Source of the DNA: Neobacillus rhizophilus
Lineage (GTDB): Bacteria > Bacillota > Bacilli > Bacillales > Cytobacillaceae
Length of the DNA stretch: 64,000 bases
Direction of reading: 5' to 3'
Assembly: GCF_018343535.1 (NCBI RefSeq)
Contig: NZ_JAGYPF010000002.1
Location: forward strand, 584,103-648,102
The notes beneath the pieces are model-generated. The model did no database searches. It saw only the letters and a list, made by a program, of their open reading frames with translations, and was not told where the DNA came from. Each line of letters starts with the position of its first letter. The stretch's first letter is position 1. Shown here piece after piece: positions 42,749 to 49,944 of the stretch. The position numbers were made by a program, and so were the translations under genes.

Positions 42749-43009
42749 TTGTCCTTTAAGGGGCGTTGCTGGGGCCGCTGTCGTTTCCTTATTTTCCTTT
42801 TGATTTTCATCATAATTGGTCAACCCCGCACTCGAATGAGCAAAGTTATTTCGGTTGCCGTGAATATTGCCTAGCCCCTGGTTATGTTTTTTGTTGCTTT
42901 TAAAATCATCAATGAAATTATTCCCGATACTAAAAACCGATGCTGCTTCGATATGGCCGATATTGATGGTACCGATGTGAAAGGTTGGAGATAAAATGGG
43001 GGATGCCAC
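42731..43009 (-). CDS. GerPA/GerPF-like small coat-associated protein
   Basis: 92 aa. The first half (FHIGTINIGHIEAASVFSIGNNF) has the repeated INIG/VFSIG pattern of the GerPA/GerPF family of spore-coat permeability proteins; the C-terminal half is an Asn/Lys/Thr-rich tail. GTG 43009 is preceded by GGAAGGA ten bases upstream. The stop lies within a terminator hairpin. It follows the next gene by three bases. Assignment rests on a short motif. Confidence 0.55.
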   Translation of the reverse strand: MASPILSPTFHIGTINIGHIEAASVFSIGNNFIDDFKSNKKHNQGLGNIHGNRNNFAHSSAGLTNYDENQKENKETTAAPATPLKGQVPPSK

Positions 43010-43012
43010 GAA

Positions 43013-43207
43013 TTATTCATCCTTCCTTGCTCTGGTTTTCATCCAATGGCTATGACGGAGTGTATTTTCATTTCCGGACAGAGATCCCACGACTTCGTTT
43101 TTGCAGGTTTCGCTATGAAATTGTTGATGAGTGTTCTTCTTTCCAAAAAAAACCCCTGAAGTGTTACTGATATGGGTAATGTTAATCTTGCCTAATGAAA
43201 GTTTCAT
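43013..43207 (-). CDS. GerPA/GerPF-like small protein
   Basis: 64 aa: LGKINITHISNTSGVFFGKKN matches the IxIxxIxNxSGVFxxG core of GerPA/GerPF proteins, followed by a polar His/Asn-rich tail. Ribosome site AAGGA is present but about 14 bases from ATG. It is immediately upstream of a similar gene on the same strand. May be decaying. Confidence 0.5.
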   Translation of the reverse strand: MKLSLGKINITHISNTSGVFFGKKNTHQQFHSETCKNEVVGSLSGNENTLRHSHWMKTRARKDE

Positions 43208-43282
43208 CCAAATTCAGCCCATTCCTTTTTTCGTTATCATATTCATGTTATGGGCGAATGACACACATTTTCCCGTGCCTAG

Positions 43283-43423
43283 GCGACTGATGCAAACGTG
43301 AGCACTTATGAAAATAGAAATCATTCCATTGCTAATGTCGCCATCAATACTGACAAGGATGTGATTGATTCCATTATTGATGACCAAGATATTAAAATTG
43401 CCAATATTACACGTGATTAAAGG
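43283..43423 (+). pseudogene. Possible remnant of a small coding sequence
   Basis: An open frame ending at TAA 43423 encodes NVAINTDKDVIDSIIDDQDIKIANITRD-like residues with protein-like composition (GTG 43298 or later as start) but no ribosome site. It could be the end of a lost GerP-type or unrelated small gene. Confidence 0.3.
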
Positions 43424-43432
43424 ATGAGAGGT

Positions 43433-43819
43433 TCAGCCGCCGCTACGGAAGCGGAAGCCTTTGGAGGTTTTGGTTATGTTTTCGTTTGAGGGCTCGGCAT
43501 CTTCCGACATGGCTTCTGTTTTTAGCTCCTGCTTGTCAATCTTTTGAATAATCGAGGCGGCGAAATCATCAGAGCCACTTATATTTGTGCCAATCAGCAG
43601 TTTCCCGCTTAACTCATCTATTTCAATGTTCTCTAATTGGAAGGTGATATTTTCAAGATAATCGATATGGACTTTATCGATGTGAATGCTTTTTCCGTTC
43701 GGTTCCTGCTGCTGCTTTTCAAGGAGCTCAATCATCCGGTCCAGCTTATCTAACAGAAGGGAGTTTATTGTGTCTTCATTTTTCTTCTGTTTCTGTTTCT
43801 TAGAAAAAAACTTGAACAT
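43433..43819 (-). CDS. GerPC-like spore protein
   Basis: 128 aa. A lysine-rich N-terminus and coiled coil (LLLDKLDRMIELLEKQQQE) precede IHIDKVHIDYLENITFQLENIEIDELSGKLLIGTNISG, which resembles the IEYxFDQLKxExLxGTLNIG core of GerPC. Usual GerPC is about 200 aa, so this is short. AGGAGGGAG precedes ATG 43819. Together with the two genes downstream it forms a GerP-like group; a role in letting germinants through the coat is inferred. Confidence 0.6.
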   Translation of the reverse strand: MFKFFSKKQKQKKNEDTINSLLLDKLDRMIELLEKQQQEPNGKSIHIDKVHIDYLENITFQLENIEIDELSGKLLIGTNISGSDDFAASIIQKIDKQELKTEAMSEDAEPSNENITKTSKGFRFRSGG

Positions 43820-44118
43820 AAACTCCCTCCTTTTTTTACGAATTTAAACGGCTTCCCCCATTTCTATCTATATGACTTTACTGAAGTAGTTATTCAGGAG
43901 CCTGACAGGCGCCGATCTAGGAAAGCTTGGAAACATTTGGTTCAAATTTTTTTCAGTTTTGTCTTTGGAGAGCAGTCTTAAGGACAATTCAGGTTAAATC
44001 TCCACCGCTTTTGTCCGGAGAACCCTCCTCCTCCAAAAGGCCCATTAAAGGCCCCGGCTCTTCTCCCTTCGAATGCTCTTGTGGTAAAATAAACCTGAAT
44101 TTTCCTTTTAAGTGGGTG
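43820..44118. other. Divergent region with dispersed-repeat remnants
   Basis: Contains GGAGCCTGACAGGCGCC (43899-43915, fragment of the GGTCAGGCACC palindrome) and copy C of the GGACAAAA repeat (43981-44024, minus orientation). An in-frame extension of the radical SAM gene runs through this region but has no family similarity. Confidence 0.55.
43981..44024 (-). repeat. GGACAAAA dispersed repeat, copy C
   Basis: On the minus strand: GGTTCTCCGGACAAAAGCGG, then TGGAGATTT and GAATTGTCC. Same layout as copies at 49650 and 59995. Confidence 0.65.
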
Positions 44119-44748
44119 ATGGCATTGCCTATGTTAAGGCTGTCGAGAATAGAAAAAAGAACGAAGGTGGAGGGCCCTGGCCTAAGATACTGCATTTGGG
44201 TTCAAGGCTGCCCAATTCACTGCGAGGGCTGTTTTAACCCGCATACGTGGGACCCAATCGGCGGCGGCTTGATGGATATTGACGAAATCTTCGAAGATAT
44301 CAAACGTACCCTTGAAGCATCACCTGAACTAGAAGGCGTCACGTTTTTAGGCGGCGAGCCGTTTAGCCAAGCCCAGGCGCTCACCACCCTTGCGCAAAAA
44401 ATAAAAGCTTTGAAGCTATCGATTGTGACGTTCACCGGTTATGAATATGAAACGATTTTGAAGTCGCCCAATTCAAGTTGGCACAGCCTATTAAAAGAAA
44501 CGGATTTATTAATAGACGGCCCCTACATCCAAAGCCAACACGACCTTAGCCGTCCTTGGATCGGTTCGAAAAATCAGCAATATCGCTTTTTAACAGATGT
44601 TTATAAGCATTTTGAAACCAAACTGGCGCAGATCCCCAACAAACTAGAAATCCGGCTCCATCCCGACGGCACGATATCCGCCAACGGAATGGCCGAGCCC
44701 ATCGATTTACATATGTTGCTAGAACTAGATTACGAAAGAAGGAGATAA
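44119..44748 (+). CDS. NrdG-like radical SAM 4Fe-4S protein of the Ycf46/Ycf35 cluster
   Basis: About 209 aa. The cluster motif is C-x3-C-x2-C (QGCPIHCEGCFN), followed by GGG..DIDEIF, FLGGEPFSQAQAL (SAM-binding GGEP) and TGYEYETI. The short length and motif layout are those of activating enzymes such as NrdG and organic radical activases. No glycyl-radical enzyme is adjacent; the partners are the Ycf35-like, AAA and DUF2997 genes. Starts ATG 44119, TTG 44125 and ATG 44131 are all possible near GGGTGAT. Reaction unknown. Confidence 0.85.
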   Translation: MALPMLRLSRIEKRTKVEGPGLRYCIWVQGCPIHCEGCFNPHTWDPIGGGLMDIDEIFEDIKRTLEASPELEGVTFLGGEPFSQAQALTTLAQKIKALKLSIVTFTGYEYETILKSPNSSWHSLLKETDLLIDGPYIQSQHDLSRPWIGSKNQQYRFLTDVYKHFETKLAQIPNKLEIRLHPDGTISANGMAEPIDLHMLLELDYERRR

Positions 44749-44752
44749 CGAA

Positions 44753-45205
44753 ATGAGTCTTGAAATTGTACTGGTTCCGTTGGCCATTGCGGTTACAAAA
44801 GAGGTTGTCGAAGGAATCGCCAACCGTTCGCAAAAAAACGATCAGGACTATACCGTCCTTCCGACTAGAATGAAGGATGAGTCCCTTCTTCAGCAGGCCT
44901 TAGAGGAGTGGAGCTGCTCGTTCCGAAAAGCAGAGACACTCGATTCCCTGCAAACAAACAATGAAAACGAAGTGACGTTTATCGTCAACGAAGAGGGCTG
45001 CTACTCGCTTGTCCTCCCGAAAACGGCGGACATCAAGGCATTCGAGGAATGGATTGAAAAGGTAGAGGGTTCCTACACCCACTACCTGCAGCAACGAGTC
45101 TATCAACATTTACTAGAAAAGGCAAAGGAACAGGGAATGATTTTAGAAAAAGAAGAACTGCTTGAGGATCATTCCATCCAGTTAACCTATCTGGTAAATC
45201 GTTAA
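44753..45205 (+). CDS. DUF1257 (Ycf35-like) protein
   Basis: 150 aa. The C-terminal part (YTHYLQQRVYQHLLEKAKEQGMILEKEELLEDHSIQLTYLV) matches the Ycf35/DUF1257 pattern of an aromatic-rich helix followed by a beta end; the N-terminus instead carries a hydrophobic stretch (IVLVPLAIAVTKEVVEGI). Ycf35 is known from plastid and cyanobacterial genomes with unknown function. AAGGAGATAACGAA precedes ATG, four bases after the radical SAM gene, so coexpression is near certain. Confidence 0.75.
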   Translation: MSLEIVLVPLAIAVTKEVVEGIANRSQKNDQDYTVLPTRMKDESLLQQALEEWSCSFRKAETLDSLQTNNENEVTFIVNEEGCYSLVLPKTADIKAFEEWIEKVEGSYTHYLQQRVYQHLLEKAKEQGMILEKEELLEDHSIQLTYLVNR

Positions 45206-45223
45206 ACGAGGGGGAGCAGGAAA

Positions 45224-45955
45224 TTGGCGAAAGTGTACACAGACAGAGGCAGGAAATGGGAGATGTTGAATAGCTGGTGGATCATCTTCACGTTTCTACC
45301 CATCGGCATGACTAGTTATATTGCATTTTTCTATGCAGGCACCAAAGCTAAAAATGCGCGCTGGCGGATTTATGGACTTATTTATTTGGGGGTCTTCCTG
45401 CTGGCGTTCATTCCGACTTACACGGAATTTGAAGCGATGATTTTTCTGGCATTGTGGATTGTTCCGATTATCCATGCCTTTAAAATCCGCCCGGCTTATC
45501 TGGTTCAATTGGATGTGTTAAAGGCCAATGAAAAAACGTTCCTCAATCAAGAGGTGATGAAGCTTAGGCAGGAGGCGGAAGCGAAATTTGGCAGGAAGAT
45601 GCAAAAGCCACCGCAGCAAAAAAGTGAAGCTGGTGTGAAACAGCAGGAGGCAACAGCTGATCCGTTAACCCCGCCGATCCAGCCGCTTTTTTCAAAAAAT
45701 CATCAAATCGAGAAAATTAATATTAATCTAGCATCGGAAAAGGAAATCGCGGCCATACCTGAGATTGGGATTATTCTAGCAAAAAAGGCCGTCGTCAAAC
45801 GCGAGGAACTGGGCGGTTTCGAATCCTTTGAACAGTTCGCGCAAATCATGGGATTGAAGGAGCACACGCTGGAAAAAATGAAGCAGCGTCTGATTTTTTC
45901 CGAAACTGACCATACTGATACACATATCCATTCTGGAAGAGTCATTGATTATTAA
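45224..45955 (+). CDS. Membrane protein with C-terminal helix-hairpin-helix motif
   Basis: 243 aa. Three or four N-terminal helices (WWIIFTFLPIGMTSYIAFFYAG, IYGLIYLGVFLLAFIP, IFLALWIVPIIHAF), a Gln/Pro/Glu-rich linker, then a ComEA-like HhH repeat (ININLASEKEIAAIPEIGIILAKKAVVKREELGGFESFEQ). TTG start after GGGGGAG. HhH domains of this type bind DNA or proteins; here it faces the cytoplasm if the N-terminus does. It sits within the Ycf35/Ycf46 operon. Confidence 0.8.
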   Translation: MAKVYTDRGRKWEMLNSWWIIFTFLPIGMTSYIAFFYAGTKAKNARWRIYGLIYLGVFLLAFIPTYTEFEAMIFLALWIVPIIHAFKIRPAYLVQLDVLKANEKTFLNQEVMKLRQEAEAKFGRKMQKPPQQKSEAGVKQQEATADPLTPPIQPLFSKNHQIEKININLASEKEIAAIPEIGIILAKKAVVKREELGGFESFEQFAQIMGLKEHTLEKMKQRLIFSETDHTDTHIHSGRVIDY

Positions 45956-46023
45956 ACAACTAGGGGAAGCCGGGGAGAGTTCCGGCTTTCTGTTTATACA
46001 TAAGTAAAAGAAGGAGGAGAAAC

Positions 46024-47715
46024 ATGGCTATCGTCAAGCAAAAAGGAACGAGAATACTGCTGGCCAACCTACTGAAGGCTAGATTTCCTTATTTATATAT
46101 CCAAACCTGGGAGGAGGACAGGGTCCTCTCGCTGATCCGCTCGGTAGCCCAGGACACAGAACTGATTAAAACGCCGCGCGAAGTGTTTACCTGGAGCATC
46201 ACAAAGGGAATTCAGGACCATAACCGGCAGTCGGTTGGCATCGGCGACAACAAACAGCCGATGAAGGCGCTTGAGTTTATTGAAAAACATGACAAGCCGA
46301 GCATCATCGTGCTGCAGGATTTTCATATCTATTTTGGCGGACAGGGGCGGCATGCCGACTTCCAGGTGATCCGGAAGCTAAGGGATATTTTATTAAAAAT
46401 AAAGCAAAGCCCGAGCCCGATTAATGTCATCTTTACGTCCCCGTTTTTGATGATTCCGGACGATTTGCAAAAGGATATCACGATTGTCGATTTCGACCTG
46501 CCGAACTTTAATGAAATTGAAGCAGTGCTCGATGAGATGATTCGCGTCAATCAGCAGACGGGCCGAATCCTAATATCCTTAACCACCGAAGAAAAAGAAA
46601 GGCTTGCAAAAGCAGCGCTCGGGCTGACCCTGTCAGAGGCAGAAAACGCTTTTGCCCGCGCGATGGTTGAGGACGGCCGACTCGATATCAACGATGTTAA
46701 GGTTATTTTACAAGAGAAGGAACAAATCATTAAGAAGACGGGAATTCTCGAGTTTATTACCAGCGATTTAAAAATCGAGGACGTCGGCGGACTGGAAAAC
46801 CTCAAGCGCTGGCTGGCGAAACGAAACAAGTCGTGGCTCGATTCAGCCCGTAAATATGGCCTGCCTGCGCCAAAAGGGGTGCTTATTACAGGCGTTCCCG
46901 GCTGTGGAAAAAGCTTAATCAGTAAAGCGATTAGCTCAATGTGGCAGCTTCCGCTTTTAAGGCTCGATATGGGGAAAATCTTCAGCGGGCTCGTTGGGAG
47001 CAGTGAAGAGAATATGAGAAAGGCGATTAAGACCGCCGAAGCAATTTCCCCGTCCATCCTCTGGATTGACGAAATCGAAAAGGGGTTCAGCGGCATTACA
47101 AGTGGCGGAGACAGTGGGACCTCATCACGGATTTTCGGACAGTTTTTAACATGGATGCAGGAAAAAACAAACCCTGTATTTGTCATCGCCACAGCTAACA
47201 ACATTTCCGGCCTGCCGCCCGAATTGATGCGGAAAGGACGCTTTGATGAAATCTTTTTCGTCGACCTGCCGACGCTCAGGGAGAGAAAGGAAATTCTTAA
47301 GGTGCACATCCAGAAGCGCATCAAGGATGAGGAAGTAAAGGGCGATTTCCAGTTAACGGATAACGTGCTTGATACGCTGGCAAGAAACTGCGACGGCTTT
47401 GTCGGCGCCGAGATTGAGCATCTTGTCATCGATGCCTTGTTTGAGGCTTATTCCAATGACCGGCCGATTCGTCTGGAGGATTTCGAACGGGCGATTGCCA
47501 ATACGGTGCCATTGTCAGTGACCCAGGCTGAGCAAATCCGCGGAATCCGCGAGTGGGCCAACGTCCGTGCCGTTGCAGCCACACCGCAGGAGGATCTCAA
47601 GGAATATGGAAAAGACCCTGTGCTGGTACCAGGCGGCGGATTGGAAAAGGCAGACAGCCAGGGTTATGCAGATGATGTCCGCTTTAACCGCGGCGGCAGG
47701 ACAATCGATTTCTAA
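46024..47715 (+). CDS. Ycf46-like AAA ATPase
   Basis: 563 aa. An N-terminal domain of about 240 residues (LKARFPYLYIQTWEEDRVLSLI...SIIVLQDFHIYF) typical of Ycf46, then one AAA domain: Walker A GVPGCGKS, Walker B ILWIDEIEKG, sensor ATANNISGLPPELMRKGRFDEI with arginine finger, and a lid. It should form a ring that remodels proteins. AAGGAGGAG precedes ATG. Its operon partners (radical SAM, DUF1257, DUF2997) suggest a conserved but uncharacterised machine. Confidence 0.9.
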   Translation: MAIVKQKGTRILLANLLKARFPYLYIQTWEEDRVLSLIRSVAQDTELIKTPREVFTWSITKGIQDHNRQSVGIGDNKQPMKALEFIEKHDKPSIIVLQDFHIYFGGQGRHADFQVIRKLRDILLKIKQSPSPINVIFTSPFLMIPDDLQKDITIVDFDLPNFNEIEAVLDEMIRVNQQTGRILISLTTEEKERLAKAALGLTLSEAENAFARAMVEDGRLDINDVKVILQEKEQIIKKTGILEFITSDLKIEDVGGLENLKRWLAKRNKSWLDSARKYGLPAPKGVLITGVPGCGKSLISKAISSMWQLPLLRLDMGKIFSGLVGSSEENMRKAIKTAEAISPSILWIDEIEKGFSGITSGGDSGTSSRIFGQFLTWMQEKTNPVFVIATANNISGLPPELMRKGRFDEIFFVDLPTLRERKEILKVHIQKRIKDEEVKGDFQLTDNVLDTLARNCDGFVGAEIEHLVIDALFEAYSNDRPIRLEDFERAIANTVPLSVTQAEQIRGIREWANVRAVAATPQEDLKEYGKDPVLVPGGGLEKADSQGYADDVRFNRGGRTIDF

Positions 47716-47735
47716 AAAGGGAGTGATGAGGGCAG

Positions 47736-47942
47736 ATGGAGGAAAAACTTCAAATCCGCATTTTTCCCGATGGCCGGATTGAGGCGGAAACATTGGGTAT
47801 TAAAGGGGAAAAATGTACAGACTATATTTTGATTTTAGAAAACATACTAAACGCTCATGCCGTCCAGGCGGAATATACGAAGGAATTCTATGAAACCGAA
47901 CAGGTCACCCTGGAGCAAACGCAGCAGAATACTCTAAAATGA
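47736..47942 (+). CDS. DUF2997 small protein
   Basis: 68 aa: LQIRIFPDGRIEAETLGIKGEKCTDYILILENIL is the DUF2997 pattern (IxxxDGxxxxxxxGxxGxxC) with its conserved cysteine. RBS GGGAGTGATGAGG precedes ATG. In other genomes this family is found with Ycf46/Ycf35 genes. It resembles small carrier-like or modified proteins, but no function is known; the adjacent radical SAM enzyme makes modification of this peptide a testable idea. Confidence 0.82.
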   Translation: MEEKLQIRIFPDGRIEAETLGIKGEKCTDYILILENILNAHAVQAEYTKEFYETEQVTLEQTQQNTLK

Positions 47943-48307
47943 ACCTTATATATATAAAGTCGAGGCAATATCGTAAAGAGTTTCGTTTTAAGGGGCTTTT
48001 CTAAACTTCTGAAATTTCCGATTACGTAACATTACTGATTTAAAAAAATGAAACTCGCCATAGTATTGGCGAGTTTTCTTTATACCTAGATTCAGGGTGC
48101 TTCCAAAAACTTATGTAAATTCAAAAGTTATTCCTTGCATGATGTTCCAGCCATAGCAAGTGCAATAAGTTCCATATGAATTTCCTACGCGTTTTTTAAA
48201 ATAAATCTATTTATGTATTTGGCATATTAAAACTAATTCTTTTGTAATAGGACGTATGTTATAATATCCAAGTATTTGAATTTTTCCTAATTCTCTTAAG
48301 AGGTTGC
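47943..48307. other. Intergenic region with a terminator
   Basis: AAACTCGCCA/TGGCGAGTTT terminator at 48050-48079; the rest is AT-rich and shows no gene. TATAAT at 48260-48265 is a candidate -10 for the hydrolase gene. Confidence 0.6.
48050..48080 (+). terminator. Intrinsic terminator of the Ycf46 operon
   Basis: Ten perfect pairs, six-base loop, TTTCTTTAT tail; almost the same as the hairpin at 20526. Confidence 0.85.
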
Positions 48308-49507
48308 GTGATACCGATGACATTAAAGAAACTTGGTTCACTGCTGTTAGTCCTTACACTTGCCACCGCCGGTATGAGCGGTTGTTTTGGTTTGATTCAA
48401 ACCGATAAGGGTTCAAATAATAATGCAGCGAAAGAAGTAAAGGCGCAAGAAATTAATATAGAAAAAGAATTGCAAAGAAAGAAAAAAGTTGAGCAAACCA
48501 AACTTGAAATGAACAAACAAAAGGTAGATGCATTAAAACAAAAAATACATAACTATATAACTGCTAATAACATAAGCGGAACTGTTACTGTTTCTCAAAA
48601 CAACCAGTTTATTTTTAATGAGGGAAATGGCTATGCAAATGTGGAAAAAAAGCTGCCAAATGATCCATCAACCACGTATCCGATTGGTTCGATTACAAAA
48701 ATTTTCGTATCAACAAGTATTATGATGCTTCAGGAACAGCATAAGCTTAGTATTCAAGATCCGATTTCAAAGTATATTCCAAACTTTCCTGAAGGAAATC
48801 AGCTATTACTATATCATTTCTTAACCCATACATCCGGAATTCAAAAGCTTCATTGGAATAGAGGTCTTAACACTCCACAGAAATTAGTTCAGGAAATTGA
48901 AAAGGCACCGTTAAAATTTGCACCTGGGACGAAATGGGATTATCTAGATGCTAATTATATGGTGCTTGGTTATGTAATTGAGCAAGTTTCAGGCATGCCA
49001 CTACAGGATTTTATACAAAAAAATATAATTAGTAAGGTGCCAATGAAGGATACTGGTTTTATCACAACAAAGCAACCGCTTCCCTATAATTCAGTCAGCT
49101 ATCTTACAAAGGATGATAACAAAGTCGATATAACCCAATGGTTAAGTGCGACTTCCTTATTTGCATGTGGTGACATTTATTCAACAGCCTATGATTTGTC
49201 CCAATTTGATTACGCCTTAATGGGTGGAAAACTAGTTTCCCAGGATAGTCTTAAGCAAGTGCTCACACCTTCGCCACATTCAAAATATGGTTTAGGACTG
49301 TATTATGATGGGGATTCGGCATACAGTATTGGCGTATTGGGCGGCTGGTACGTGATGCATACTTATTATAATGATAAGACCTCCATTGTCGTCTGTTTAA
49401 ATGCTCGAAACAATTCTACCGATCTGGCAAATATAACAAATGATATTTATAATATCTTAAAATCCTCAGTTGATGATGGGGAAATGCCTGACCCAAGCAT
49501 TAGATAA
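48308..49507 (+). CDS. Beta-lactamase-family serine hydrolase lipoprotein
   Basis: 399 aa. Lipobox MSGC near residue 26, a long charged coiled-coil spacer (residues 45-85), then a class C/PBP-like domain. The nucleophile motif SITK is intact (YPIGSITKIFVS). The second motif, usually YxN, reads YLDANY and the usual HxG/KTG near the C-terminus is replaced by GVLGGWYV. It may therefore be an esterase, D-aminopeptidase-like enzyme or a non-catalytic binder. GTG start after AGAGG. It stands alone, with its own terminator. Confidence 0.85.
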   Translation: MIPMTLKKLGSLLLVLTLATAGMSGCFGLIQTDKGSNNNAAKEVKAQEINIEKELQRKKKVEQTKLEMNKQKVDALKQKIHNYITANNISGTVTVSQNNQFIFNEGNGYANVEKKLPNDPSTTYPIGSITKIFVSTSIMMLQEQHKLSIQDPISKYIPNFPEGNQLLLYHFLTHTSGIQKLHWNRGLNTPQKLVQEIEKAPLKFAPGTKWDYLDANYMVLGYVIEQVSGMPLQDFIQKNIISKVPMKDTGFITTKQPLPYNSVSYLTKDDNKVDITQWLSATSLFACGDIYSTAYDLSQFDYALMGGKLVSQDSLKQVLTPSPHSKYGLGLYYDGDSAYSIGVLGGWYVMHTYYNDKTSIVVCLNARNNSTDLANITNDIYNILKSSVDDGEMPDPSIR

Positions 49508-49537
49508 AAACACTCGTCATATGGACGGGTGTTTTTC
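49506..49537 (+). terminator. Intrinsic terminator
   Basis: AACACTCGTC, loop, GACGGGTGTT with T run (one G-T pair). Confidence 0.9.
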
Positions 49538-49944
49538 TTGTGCCAAAAGCAACAAACTATACGAAAACAGCATTTTTATTGGTGGCTGCCCACTTGCTTA
49601 AGGACATTTCCTCTTTATTTTCCACCGGAATTTTCCGCAGCATCCCTTCCTCCGGACATTTTCAGCTCCATTTCCACCAGTTTTGTCCATAGAAACAATT
49701 AAACTATCGAAAAAAGCGGCGATCCAGCATATCGAGCAGTACCTCTTCAGAGAGCGGAGAAATCAACTACCTAGTTAACCGCATATCTGTTTTCCATTTT
49801 TCACTATTAGTAATTCGGACCTCCATAAAATGGTAATTTAGTCTCTTTTTGTAGGACATTAGTTATGTGAGAATAAGATTATGGATAATTATGGCGAATC
49901 CCAAGCTGGCTTTGCAGCGTTAGAGATATGATGCAAGGAGAAGA
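49538..49944. promoter_or_regulatory. Region upstream of the T7SS locus
   Basis: No gene. Contains copy B of the GGACAAAA repeat at 49650-49697 (minus orientation). TTAGTTATGTGAGAATAAGATTATG at 49857-49881 may hold a -10, but I cannot define a promoter. Confidence 0.5.
49650..49697 (-). repeat. GGACAAAA dispersed repeat, copy B
   Basis: On the minus strand GTTTCTATGGACAAAACTGG, TGGAAATGGAGC, then AAAATGTCCGGAGG. Confidence 0.7.

Noticed and set aside
43927..44118. N-terminal extension of the radical SAM protein
   Set aside because: It reads through a dispersed repeat remnant and is rich in Pro/Ser without family similarity.
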